Shown here: positions 1 to 7,444 of the stretch, one piece after another | How positions within the stretch are numbered: position 1 is the first letter of the stretch | Layout: each line of letters begins with the position of its first letter | Assembly (NCBI GenBank): GCA_964657325.1 | Contig: CAZZVE010000036.1 | Span: 1-32,184 of the forward strand | Length of the DNA: 32,184 bases | Direction: 5' to 3' | Source of the DNA: JBBQVS01 sp964657325 | GTDB lineage: Bacteria; Chloroflexota; Ktedonobacteria; Ktedonobacterales; Ktedonobacteraceae | Made by a program: the position numbers and the translations under genes | The notes under the pieces: generated by a model | Database searches by the model: none | Told to the model about the DNA's origin: nothing | What the model saw: the letters and a program-made list of their open reading frames with translations, nothing else

Positions 1-43
1 TGTGAAACTCCTGCACATCACACCAAACTTCTATAGTGAACAA

Positions 44-538
44 CTACCCTCTATAGTTAATGTATTGTAGTGCCACAGGATAATCTTTTTGCTTAAGCAG
101 TGTGATTACCCCTTGCAGTTCGTCTCGGCTCTTTGCAACCACACGAACCGCATCACCCTGGATTTGCGGCTTGACCTTCGGGCTGTTTTCACGTATGTAC
201 TTGCTGATCTCCTTTGCCTGCTCCGTCGTAAGACCTTGCTGCAGCTCGATCACCTGACGAACCCTGTTACCTGCCGCATTCTCTTCTTTGCCTATCTTAA
301 AAATCTTGAGTGAGAGATTGCGTCGAACAGCTTTTGACTCAAGAATGTCACGCACACTTTTTAGGGTCATTGTACTATCTGTAACAATCGTAATATTTTC
401 TTTTGCATGTACGATGTCGGTCTTGGTGTCTTTCAAGTCGAACCGTGTCTGCACTTCGCGTCTCGTCTGATCGATGGCATTGAGCAACTCCTGCTCATCG
501 AACTGCGATACTATATCAAATGAACTGTCACTCGCCAT
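44..538 (-). CDS. yajQ: YajQ-family nucleotide-binding protein
   Basis: A 164-residue protein, the usual length of the YajQ family, whose members bind nucleotides or cyclic di-GMP and act as cytoplasmic effectors. The N-terminus (SFDIVSQFDEQELLNAID, then TRFDLKD at about residues 31-37) and the C-terminal KQKDYPVALQYINYR are characteristic family sequences. The ATG at 538 is preceded on the minus strand by GAGAGGA at good spacing. The gene stands alone, divergent from the folD-family gene, with a long perfect hairpin between them. The family assignment is firm. The ligand and partner in this organism cannot be read from the sequence. Confidence 0.95.
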   Translation of the reverse strand: MASDSSFDIVSQFDEQELLNAIDQTRREVQTRFDLKDTKTDIVHAKENITIVTDSTMTLKSVRDILESKAVRRNLSLKIFKIGKEENAAGNRVRQVIELQQGLTTEQAKEISKYIRENSPKVKPQIQGDAVRVVAKSRDELQGVITLLKQKDYPVALQYINYRG

Positions 539-685
539 AAAATCCTCTCCGTCTTGTGTACATAGTACAAAATGGCTACTAGCGGACTTGAATGCGGGTA
601 TTCAAGTCTTCCTACGATGTCTACCTTTGGGGCATTGTAGCGCATTTCGGCTCGTTTTGCCACTCTTACCCCCCAAGTGGCTATC

Positions 686-762
686 ATCACAAAGAGGAAC
701 CGAGAATGTACTGTAATGCCGCAAAGCGGCATTACAGTACATTCTCGGTTCCTCTTTGTGAT
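686..762. repeat. Perfect 37-bp inverted repeat with a 3-base loop
   Basis: Left arm 686-722 and right arm 726-762 are exact reverse complements separated by AAA. It lies in the divergent intergenic region between yajQ and the folD-family gene, 21 bases before the GTG at 784. There is no T-run on either side, so it does not look like an ordinary intrinsic terminator. I see no second copy of this sequence in the window. Confidence 0.95.
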
Positions 763-783
763 ATGATTCAGAAAAATTAAGAA

Positions 784-1641
784 GTGTGGAATATAAAAAC
801 TATGTCTGCAATCATCTATGATAGTCGTCCGCTTGTGACGCAATTGACCGAAGAACTACGGCGTGAGGCAGCTCAATTTCGCTCGCAACACCATCGCTCA
901 GCTCGTTTGACCCAAATTATTGTAGGACATGACGCAGCAGCAGAGGTGTATAGCCGCCAGCTCATACACGCCTGTCGTTCTCTTGGCTTGACCTGTGCCA
1001 CACTCGCATATCCTTTTGAAATGAACGAAGAGGAACTACGTACAGAGGTCGCGACCCTTAACAACGATGCAAGTACCGATGGCGTTATCCTATTATTACC
1101 CTTACCTGACCATATACGCCAGCGTATTGTAACTGATGTGCTACGTCCAGAAAAAGATGTAGATGGTCTGGGCGCAAGCAACGCAGGCAATCTGCTCCTC
1201 AGCTTTCCTAGCTTTATCCCTTCGACTGCTGATGTCGTGCTAGCAGTTCTGCGGGATGCCAACATTTCCATTACAGGCAAAAATGCAGTCATTGTAGGGC
1301 GTAGCAATGTTGGTGGTAAGCCGATTGCACTTATGCTGATGCGTCATGATGCAACTATCACTATCTGTCACTCACACACGCACAATCTCGCCGCGATTAC
1401 AAGGACTGCTGATATTTTAGTAATAAGTGTTGGACGGCCAGCTCTGATAACAGCAGATATGGTCAAGCCTGGAGCGGTTGTGCTGGATGCTGGTATCAAC
1501 TCGGTGGATGGCAAAGTTGTAGGCGATGTTGATTTCCCTAACGTCAAAGAGGTTGCGGCATTTCTAACGCCCGTCCCTGGTGGTCTTGGCCCCTTGACAC
1601 ACCTGACGCTCATACGTCACACACTACTTGGTCCTCAATGA
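784..1641 (+). CDS. folD: FolD-family methylenetetrahydrofolate dehydrogenase/cyclohydrolase-like protein, divergent active site
   Basis: FolD normally oxidises 5,10-methylene-THF to methenyl-THF with NADP and hydrolyses that to 10-formyl-THF. The fold is clear along the full length: PEKDVDG near residues 122-128, a Rossmann segment VGRSNVGGKP, a CHSHT segment, and the C-terminal TPVPGGLGPLT signature. Two catalytic positions are not conserved. The Lys four residues after the active-site Tyr (Tyr56 here) is Leu60, and the Gln before the LPLP motif is Leu104. The usual VGxP is VGGKP. The start is uncertain: GTG at 784 or ATG at 802, the latter giving 279 residues and aligning better with family N-termini. 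It may be a dehydrogenase-only or repurposed paralogue; the symbol denotes family only. Confidence 0.88.
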   Translation: MWNIKTMSAIIYDSRPLVTQLTEELRREAAQFRSQHHRSARLTQIIVGHDAAAEVYSRQLIHACRSLGLTCATLAYPFEMNEEELRTEVATLNNDASTDGVILLLPLPDHIRQRIVTDVLRPEKDVDGLGASNAGNLLLSFPSFIPSTADVVLAVLRDANISITGKNAVIVGRSNVGGKPIALMLMRHDATITICHSHTHNLAAITRTADILVISVGRPALITADMVKPGAVVLDAGINSVDGKVVGDVDFPNVKEVAAFLTPVPGGLGPLTHLTLIRHTLLGPQ

Positions 1642-1804
1642 TATATGTTACTAAACAACAACGACGCTTGCTTGTTTCTCAACCAAACTCTTACTAGTTC
1701 TCCACTGAGAATATACCTGCTAGACGTATGCTTTCCTATGTGATAGTTTGTTATAGCTCACCAGACACGATAATATCGTTTGACAAAATACTGCGGATAC
1801 GTCA

Positions 1805-1877
1805 CTGTAGGGACCGATTTATCGCGTCCTTCTTGGCGGTTGATCGTCAAGAGGACGCGATAAATCGGTCCCTACAG
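1805..1877. repeat. 73-bp inverted repeat, TGTAGGG family
   Basis: Arms of about 25 bp begin CTGTAGGGACCGATTTATCG and are mirrored at the right end, with a loop of about 23 bases. A second copy of identical length lies at 14521-14593 with nearly the same arms. It occupies most of the informative part of the gap between the folD-family gene and the small gene at 1949. It is probably a non-autonomous MITE/REP-like element; no transposase is nearby. Confidence 0.9.
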
Positions 1878-1948
1878 ATATACATTAATTTGTTAAAGAC
1901 GATCTCACACTGCTCAACGAAATGTGTTCTATTAGAGGAGAAGGTAGC

Positions 1949-2248
1949 ATGACTCTTAGTTCAAGCCAGTTCGCACACGAGAATGTTGTTTCGCTTGTGG
2001 GATTTCCAACACAGAGCCAATTAGTGACAACGGAACAAATACGCCGTTTTGAATTGTTACGTTTGGCATTTTTTGTGTTGAAATTACGAAGATTCGAGCA
2101 AACACACGAAGAGAGCGAGGATGTAACTCAAGAGTATGCATTGCGCTCTAGCCTGTTACGCCATACCATCTTTCAGCAGGTAATCACGCTTACTCGTCTG
2201 GATGCACGCGAACAGGCTATTCAGTTAATCAATACCTGCCGTAAGTGA
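1949..2248 (+). CDS. Small protein of unknown function
   Basis: A 99-residue protein that I do not recognise. The ATG at 1949 has a strong upstream ribosome binding site (GAGGAGAAGG, about 1935-1944), and for that reason I prefer it to the in-frame ATG at 1922. The sequence is soluble, mainly helical in appearance and rich in Leu, Arg, Gln and Glu, with no signal peptide or membrane segment. A charged EETHEESED-like stretch lies in the middle. Its last 20 bases overlap the 3' end of the convergent gene ending at 2229, so the transcripts would be antisense at their ends. It could be a small regulatory or adaptor protein, but nothing in the sequence establishes that. Confidence 0.6.
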   Translation: MTLSSSQFAHENVVSLVGFPTQSQLVTTEQIRRFELLRLAFFVLKLRRFEQTHEESEDVTQEYALRSSLLRHTIFQQVITLTRLDAREQAIQLINTCRK

Positions 2249-4481
2249 CATAAGATTCATAGGGATTCTTGGGGCGCGAAAAGATATCACCACTGATATG
2301 TACAAAGACGCCCGTTTTCTCAAGCTCTTTGCGTACAGTTTGCAGGTTAACACTACCACTTACTGTGAAGATGCACGGTGCAAGTTGTCGCACGCCGAGT
2401 TCTTGCAACGATGGAAGAAGCGCAAGTATCTTCCCCGCATCTTCGCTCGACACCTCGAATAACAACACCTGCGAAATGTTCGCGCTCTTAAAAGTTTTCG
2501 TCCAATCGTGTAGCGTGTACTCGACGTTCTGTGGCAATTCTTTTTGACTATGCTCTCGCAAAACGTGAAGTATCTGCTCCACGTTTTTACCCGATTGCAA
2601 GCCACGTAGCACAGACGTTTTCGTCAGCGTAAGACGACTTACCAGCCCAAGCTGATTCGCCTGCGTGAATGGCAACAGCGAGTAGAGTGTGGAGAGGTCA
2701 GGTTGCAGCAACAAGAGTTCAAAGTTTGGCTGTATAACGAGACCGTGTAACGGAATTTGCTCTTCCTGCGTCTCTACACCATCAGAGCCTAACTCTAGTA
2801 CCTTGTGACCAAGCTCTGTAATCAGAAAGTAGTCAGGGTTTATGGGTATGTTTGAACTCAATGCGTCAGGATGTGAATAGCCGATATCTACAAGGCCCAG
2901 TTCGTAAAGGGTCGAAGACAAAATGCCACGGTAGACCTCACCCTCACACCGATTCCACTTCTCCCTCGTATTGGCATCCTTGACAACTTTCTTGGAATTT
3001 CCATACAACGAAGTTGAGGAACGATACGCAAATGCATCGTCACGCCATACTTCTTGCAAGAGCGCATCAATGGAGTACCAGCGTCCGGGTGTATAGTTAT
3101 ACAGGTGTTTGATGAGTGCTTTACGTCCACCAGAGACATCCCAGGAATATGTAGACCAGGAGCTATAGTTGACGCCGTAGACATCACGCCACGCGAAGTT
3201 CTCAAGCCAGTAAAAGATGAGTGCGTGCGTCTGTTCAACAAGCGATCTCTGTACCCACTTTTCGACGGTCGGTATTATCTCGTAAACTGGCTTGCTGTCC
3301 TGAAACGATGGGTTCGTAAGCCTGGTAATGTTGAAAGACTCCATCACGTTCAGCAGAATTTCAATATAATCATCGCCCTCTTCGTAATTTAAACGCGGCT
3401 GTCCACGAAGTGTTGTACGAATCTTGTTAGCGATGCGTTTTGGTACCCGACCTGCCTGCGTTGGCTCAATCGTCTGCTGATAAATCGTGTTTACTAGTGT
3501 TGCGATATCGTACACAGCAATACTCTCACCCACTCGCATAGCTGCTGGCTCGTGCTCAAGCTCTTTTACTGGAACCTCCTCCACTTTTTTCATGCTGCTA
3601 AGAGTAAGAGAGTTCATATTGCCATAGAGGTTTTTTGGCACAAACGCGACATGGATACCTTTGGAGAAACTGTCGAAGACGAGACCATGTAGGGCAAGTG
3701 TACGCAGCATTTCTAAAAGCACGCTATCATCCACTTTCATTGCCTCTCGTACTGCTTGCATGGATGCATTGCCGTCGTGATTGCGTAACCAGACAAAAAG
3801 CTCACGTGCCTTTGGTTCAAGGCTCGAAAGATGGTTAAGCGGCTCGTTCATGTTCAAGAGGTGGTCCGCAATCATGTCAGCCTCTTCATACTCATAGTAG
3901 TAGGCGGCCTTTTTCTTAGGAATATCATAGTTTTTCATCACGTCAGCTAGTGCGCGTGGATGCAGTGTTAATAAAAGCTTATCAAGGTCCCACTTACTGC
4001 GATCACCCGATGGCATGAAAAACTCTCGACTTACCTGATAGAGAACATCTACACTCTCGTTAAATGCGGCAATCGTGACAGTATCTATAGAACGTGTAGC
4101 TTGTTTCGTGTTTGAAGATGTACTTGCAACAGTGTATGGTGTATCGGGGGACTCCTGAAGCAGTGCGTACTTGATGAGAGAGTTTAATGCTGTTTCGTAT
4201 CGCTCAGGGGAAAGTTTCGTCTGCTTGAGAATAAAGCCAGAGCGCACGCCGTAACGAGTTGAAGGGGGTAAAACGCGATAAAGTACCTGACACTCATCGT
4301 CTGTGAGTTGCTCCCAAGCGAAACGAGCAGCGATAGGATTTGTTTGCATCCTACCAACGAGCATCTCTAGCTGCTGTTTTGTGCCCCTCTTGTCCCGCTC
4401 TCCGGTCATCACCCACAAATGGAATATCGCGGCTAGTTGCTCATCAGTAACGTCTCCTATTACCTGTCGTAGTGTTTTCAT
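2229..4481 (-). CDS. XPB/Ssl2-type helicase-associated domain protein without a helicase motor
   Basis: A 750-residue protein. The region from about residue 575 to 690 (HGLVIQPNFELLLLQPDLS, SRLTLTKTSVLRGLQSGKN, ILHVLREHSQKELPQNVEY) matches the Helicase_C_3 (XPB/Ssl2 N-terminal-like) pattern: a 'VQPNFE' strand, a 'LTxxSvxxGLqxGxxxeqil' helix pair and 'LPQnVEY'. The upstream part has several winged-helix-like segments, for example near residues 75-110 and 225-275. No Walker A, DEAD/DEAH or other motor motif is present, so it is probably a DNA-binding or protein-interaction relative rather than an active helicase. The ATG at 4481 has GAGG about 7 bases upstream. It overlaps the convergent small gene at 1949-2248 by 20 bases. 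The precise role is unknown. Confidence 0.75.
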   Translation of the reverse strand: MKTLRQVIGDVTDEQLAAIFHLWVMTGERDKRGTKQQLEMLVGRMQTNPIAARFAWEQLTDDECQVLYRVLPPSTRYGVRSGFILKQTKLSPERYETALNSLIKYALLQESPDTPYTVASTSSNTKQATRSIDTVTIAAFNESVDVLYQVSREFFMPSGDRSKWDLDKLLLTLHPRALADVMKNYDIPKKKAAYYYEYEEADMIADHLLNMNEPLNHLSSLEPKARELFVWLRNHDGNASMQAVREAMKVDDSVLLEMLRTLALHGLVFDSFSKGIHVAFVPKNLYGNMNSLTLSSMKKVEEVPVKELEHEPAAMRVGESIAVYDIATLVNTIYQQTIEPTQAGRVPKRIANKIRTTLRGQPRLNYEEGDDYIEILLNVMESFNITRLTNPSFQDSKPVYEIIPTVEKWVQRSLVEQTHALIFYWLENFAWRDVYGVNYSSWSTYSWDVSGGRKALIKHLYNYTPGRWYSIDALLQEVWRDDAFAYRSSTSLYGNSKKVVKDANTREKWNRCEGEVYRGILSSTLYELGLVDIGYSHPDALSSNIPINPDYFLITELGHKVLELGSDGVETQEEQIPLHGLVIQPNFELLLLQPDLSTLYSLLPFTQANQLGLVSRLTLTKTSVLRGLQSGKNVEQILHVLREHSQKELPQNVEYTLHDWTKTFKSANISQVLLFEVSSEDAGKILALLPSLQELGVRQLAPCIFTVSGSVNLQTVRKELEKTGVFVHISGDIFSRPKNPYESYVTYGRY

Positions 4482-4509
4482 ATTAATCCTCGTTAGCGGA
4501 GGGTTTGCA

Positions 4510-4607
4510 CATTACAGGGGCAAACCCTGTCACTATTATACTTCGCGCCACTACGTGGCTTGCCACGTCCACCTGTATATAGTAGTACAGGGCTTACCCC
4601 TATCATG
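4510..4607. repeat. 98-bp imperfect inverted repeat, second family, copy 1
   Basis: The ends are CATTACAGGGGCAAACCCTG and the imperfect complement GGGCTTACCCCTATCATG, each followed inward by an ACTATTATA-like stretch. The interior carries CGCCACTACGTGGCTTGCCACG. It lies between ispH and the upstream minus-strand gene. The interior is the reverse complement of that of the copy at 7325-7423, so the two copies are in opposite orientation. Confidence 0.85.
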
Positions 4608-4634
4608 CTACTACTAATGTCCTACACCGTTTTT

Positions 4635-5516
4635 TTATTGCTCTTGATATTGTTCCAGATAGCGAATGACTTCACGCGTCAATTGGCTTGGAGTCGAGGC
4701 ACCTGCTGTCACCGCTATGCGTTTCTTTCCTTGTAAGAGCGTGAGGTCAAGTTGTGATAGGTCCTCTATACGTACAGCAGGAACATGTGCTAATTCCTCG
4801 GAGACCTGTACAAGTCGATTGGTATTGTTGCTCTTAGGATCGCCAACGACGATGGTGAGATCAGCACCCTTTGCCTGTTCCGCAACCGCTTCTTGACGTG
4901 TCTGCGTAGCGGCACAAATATCGACATGCACCTCGGCCTGTGGATAATGCGTTTTGATATACTGAATGACGCGCTTCGTGTCCCACTGCGAGAGTGTTGT
5001 TTGTGTGGAAACCGCGAGCTTTCGCGTTTGTTCAGGCGTCAAGGTAAGTGCATCTACATCGGCTTCTGTCTCGATCAAGCTGATATGTCCTGGCACTTCG
5101 CCCATGACACCCTCTGGCTCTGGATGACCTTTTTTACCAATGTAGAGGATGTAGTAGCCCTGTGACACAAGTTTGATAACAAGATCGTGCGTCACCGTGA
5201 CATCGGGACAGGTGGCGTCAATACAATGCAGTCCACGCTCTTGTGCACGTTGCTTGACCTCTGGTGAGACGCCATGCGCGGTAAAAATGACGGTTCCCTC
5301 TTGCACCTGCTCCAAGATGGTTGCCCTATCGGGACCATCGAGCGTGACAATGCCCATAGTAGTTAATTCATTAATAGCGTGACGGTTATGAATAATCTGC
5401 CCTATGATATAGATTGGACGTGGTAACGTCGTATCTTTTGCCGCTTGACGTGCGATCTGTAATGCGTCAACAACTCCATAGCAATAGCCACGTGGTGATA
5501 TTTTTATAACTTCCAT
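4635..5516 (-). CDS. ispH: 4-hydroxy-3-methylbut-2-enyl diphosphate reductase
   Basis: The last enzyme of the MEP isoprenoid pathway. It reduces HMBPP to IPP and DMAPP using a [4Fe-4S] cluster in the cytoplasm. The protein has 293 residues, typical of the family. The three cluster cysteines are visible at Cys12 (RGYCYGV), Cys103 (DATCPDV) and Cys201 (DICAATQTRQ). Substrate-site residues His43, His81 (AHGVSP), His131 and Glu133 (GHPEPEG), and the Thr172-Gln-Thr region, are in place. The ATG at 5516 is preceded by GAGGAAG. The C-terminal part keeps the DPKSNNTNRL signature. The full complement of conserved residues implies an active enzyme that depends on Fe-S assembly, presumably by the suf operon at 17952-23907. 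Confidence 0.97.
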   Translation of the reverse strand: MEVIKISPRGYCYGVVDALQIARQAAKDTTLPRPIYIIGQIIHNRHAINELTTMGIVTLDGPDRATILEQVQEGTVIFTAHGVSPEVKQRAQERGLHCIDATCPDVTVTHDLVIKLVSQGYYILYIGKKGHPEPEGVMGEVPGHISLIETEADVDALTLTPEQTRKLAVSTQTTLSQWDTKRVIQYIKTHYPQAEVHVDICAATQTRQEAVAEQAKGADLTIVVGDPKSNNTNRLVQVSEELAHVPAVRIEDLSQLDLTLLQGKKRIAVTAGASTPSQLTREVIRYLEQYQEQ

Positions 5517-5574
5517 GTACTTCCTCGATTGGGCATACCTTTAAGAATTATGTAATGTAACGGATAACAAAACC

Positions 5575-5603
5575 CCTGTACGGGTCTGATTTTATCACAC
5601 CTT
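5575..5603. repeat. Single arm of the third repeat family
   Basis: CCTGTACGGGTCTG followed by a TATCACACCTT-like end closely matches the left arm of the 127-bp inverted repeat at 10792-10918. No complementary arm is found nearby, so it is a solo half-element just upstream of ispH. It may be the remnant of a deletion through the palindrome. Confidence 0.6.
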
Positions 5604-5642
5604 CTCAACAACGTACATTTTTCAAGGTATGACGGTTATCTA

Positions 5643-5759
5643 TCGTAGGGACCACGTTTACGGCGTCCGAGGGCAATTTATTGCCTATGATTGTAACGAG
5701 AAGATAGAAAAATCGCGCAATGAATTGCGCCGAGGGCGCCATAAACGTGGTCCCTGCGA
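5643..5759. repeat. 117-bp inverted repeat, TGTAGGG-like ends
   Basis: The outer arms, GTAGGGACCACGTTTA at left and its complement ending at 5759, are nearly perfect. An inner pair, GGGCAATTTATTGC against GCGCAATGAATTGCGCC, makes a second helix. The terminal GTAGGGACC resembles the 73-bp copies at 1805 and 14521, which suggests a related, longer element. It is located downstream of the HemA-like gene. Confidence 0.85.
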
Positions 5760-5767
5760 CAATCACA

Positions 5768-6187
5768 TCAATAGCTACCTGCCCCAACCTGTAAGAGGAT
5801 ACGCTGCACGTCCTCTGGCGTGTAGAGGCAGACAGCGGGGAGCAAACCAGCGATTTCTTCAACCGAGGTTGATTGAGCAAGGTCAAAGATCAACAATGGT
5901 GTATGGCGTCCCGCGCACCCTCGTGCGATACTTGCCGCGGAGAGAAGCGGAATGGGTTCAAAGGCGGCTGGCGCAGGTATACTGATTAAGAGTTGTACTT
6001 GTGACAAGAGAGACGAGACATAAAGCGGCGTATCTTCTTGAAAAATGTATGTCATTCCTGCCTGACGCAGAAGTGTTGCGTATGGAGATCGTTGCTCTTG
6101 TGGTCCAATCAGCAGTGCTGACCGACCATACAGACCACCGAGGCAAGCATCCGCAATGGATACCACCTCTGGTGCTATGTCCTGCAT
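5768..6187 (-). CDS. Glutamyl-tRNA reductase NAD-binding-domain-like protein (stand-alone, possibly degenerate)
   Basis: A 139-residue protein resembling only domain II of glutamyl-tRNA reductase (HemA). A helix at EVVSIADACLGGLYG leads into a beta strand ALLIGP, followed by Rossmann-like alternation. A C-terminal PLLIFDLAQSTSVEEIAGLLPAVCLYTPEDVQRIL mirrors the HemA segment 'PLLIIDIAVPRDVDPAVGELPGVxLYDIDDLQ'. The catalytic N-terminal domain and the dimerisation domain are absent. The dinucleotide motif (GxGxMG in HemA) is replaced by GPQEQR, so NADPH binding is doubtful. The ATG at 6187 has GGAG eight bases upstream, and the frame is open. It could be a relic, or a regulatory protein derived from HemA. 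I inferred the similarity by eye, so confidence is moderate. Confidence 0.55.
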   Translation of the reverse strand: MQDIAPEVVSIADACLGGLYGRSALLIGPQEQRSPYATLLRQAGMTYIFQEDTPLYVSSLLSQVQLLISIPAPAAFEPIPLLSAASIARGCAGRHTPLLIFDLAQSTSVEEIAGLLPAVCLYTPEDVQRILLQVGAGSY

Positions 6188-6346
6188 TAATTATGCTCCT
6201 CTACTACCCCGTAGGTTCATGCCGTGTGTTTTTATTGTGAAAGACGTTCTCTACATACTATAGCAAATCTCGTCCATACCGCGTCAATGCCATTAGCTTA
6301 TATGTACTAGAACAACGAAACGTGTGAAAAAAATCCAAAGAGAACA

Positions 6347-6379
6347 CAAGAAGGCAAGGTCGGCGACCTTGCCTTCTTG
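6347..6379. repeat. Perfect 16-bp hairpin with a 1-base loop
   Basis: CAAGAAGGCAAGGTCG and its exact complement are separated by a single G. It lies in the 288-bp gap between the HemA-like gene and the methyltransferase and has no T-run. Apart from this hairpin I see nothing definite in that gap. Another class member of the unique hairpins scattered through the window. Confidence 0.85.
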
Positions 6380-6475
6380 TCCTGTAACATCAACATATGT
6401 TATGGTAGAGGTAGAGAAATATCCTAAAGGTTTCTTCTATAAAGTAAAGCAATTCTATCATAAAGGAAATTTTTT

Positions 6476-7297
6476 ATGCCCTATGACATGGGGGAATACT
6501 ACGAGAACGTGAGCGACTACGACCTTGAATATCAAGGTCAATCGGAGCAGGATGTACCTTTCTGGCGTGAACTAGTATTGCGCAATCCGCCGCAACGCGT
6601 ACTAGAGTTAGCCTGTGGCAGTGGACGCATTGGCCTTGAACTCTTACACGGCCCAGGCAATTTTGAGTTAGAGGGATTAGATATCACACCAGAGATGCTC
6701 AATGCCTACCGACGCAAGTTGGAACGCGAACCTGAGGCTGTGCAAAAACGTGTTACTCTGCATGAAGGCGATATGAGCGATTACCAGTTAGCGCACAAGG
6801 GTACATTTGACCTGATTTTTTTGCCCTTCAACTCTATCACGCATCTCTACGAACTGGATCAACAACTTGATACATTCAAGAACACGTTTGACCACCTTAC
6901 ACCCAATGGACACTTTGTGGTTGATACATTCTTACCCGATATAGACTACTTGAGCAATGCGCTCAATCGACCCTCAACTGTCTACTTAGAAGATGAGTTT
7001 GAGTCTCTCGAAGAACAGTTCACAATGCTACTCTATACGAGTCGTAAGTATGACCAGATCGAGCAGAACCAGCATATTACCTGGACGCATGAAAAGTTTT
7101 TCGAGACAGGTGACAACGAACGCTATCTCACAAAGCTCGACATGCATGTCTTCTTTCCACGCGAACTACAATTGCTCTTCCTGGCGACAGGGTTCAGCAT
7201 TGAAGCTATTTATGGAAGTTACGACTGGAAACCCTTTGGCAAAGGAACACGTCAAATCGTCGTGGGACGAAAACGCCACGTTGTAGAACAAGGGTAA
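6476..7297 (+). CDS. Class I SAM-dependent methyltransferase
   Basis: A 273-residue protein. Motif I VLELACGSGRIG (residues 42-53), the acidic post-I residue in LEGLDITPEML (about 67-77), the motif II-like GDMSDYQL and the FDLIFLPFNSITHL strand (about residues 110-123) give the Rossmann SAM-binding fold. The start at 6476 follows AAAGGAAA at correct spacing. There is no membrane segment. The substrate is not evident; the FNSITHLYE motif recurs in small-molecule methyltransferases of this type. It is a single-gene unit, convergent with the MFS gene, with an inverted repeat of the second family between them. Confidence 0.88.
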   Translation: MPYDMGEYYENVSDYDLEYQGQSEQDVPFWRELVLRNPPQRVLELACGSGRIGLELLHGPGNFELEGLDITPEMLNAYRRKLEREPEAVQKRVTLHEGDMSDYQLAHKGTFDLIFLPFNSITHLYELDQQLDTFKNTFDHLTPNGHFVVDTFLPDIDYLSNALNRPSTVYLEDEFESLEEQFTMLLYTSRKYDQIEQNQHITWTHEKFFETGDNERYLTKLDMHVFFPRELQLLFLATGFSIEAIYGSYDWKPFGKGTRQIVVGRKRHVVEQG

Positions 7298-7324
7298 CAC
7301 AAATATAACCTGGTAGTGAGCGAA

Positions 7325-7423
7325 CATGACAGAGGCAAGCCCTGTCACTACTATAGACGAGGTCGTGTGACAAGCCACGCAGTGGCGGAAAGTATAGTAG
7401 TGACAGGGCTTGCCCCTGTCATG
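7325..7423. repeat. 99-bp inverted repeat, second family, copy 2
   Basis: The arms CATGACAGAGGCAAGCCCTG and CAGGGCTTGCCCCTGTCATG are near-perfect complements extending inward through TCACTACTATA. The interior ACAAGCCACGCAGTGGCG matches the copy at 4510-4607 in reverse orientation. It sits between two convergent genes, where it could also serve as a bidirectional terminator. Confidence 0.9.
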
Positions 7424-7444
7424 CCTCGGGCAACGTTCTATCGT

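Noticed and set aside
511..843. Open frame of 110 codons on the minus strand between yajQ and folD
   Set aside because: It runs through the perfect hairpin and overlaps both real genes; there is no ribosome binding site and no recognisable protein sequence.
873..1307. Long minus-strand frame inside the folD-family gene
   Set aside because: Composition is that of an antisense shadow, and the plus-strand frame encodes a recognised family.
2888..3241. Second minus-strand frame inside the helicase-associated gene
   Set aside because: Overlaps the long, recognised frame completely and shows no family features.
4501..4620. CRISPR array or tandem repeat at the GC-rich palindromes
   Set aside because: Only single inverted repeats are present, with no regularly spaced direct repeats and no cas genes.
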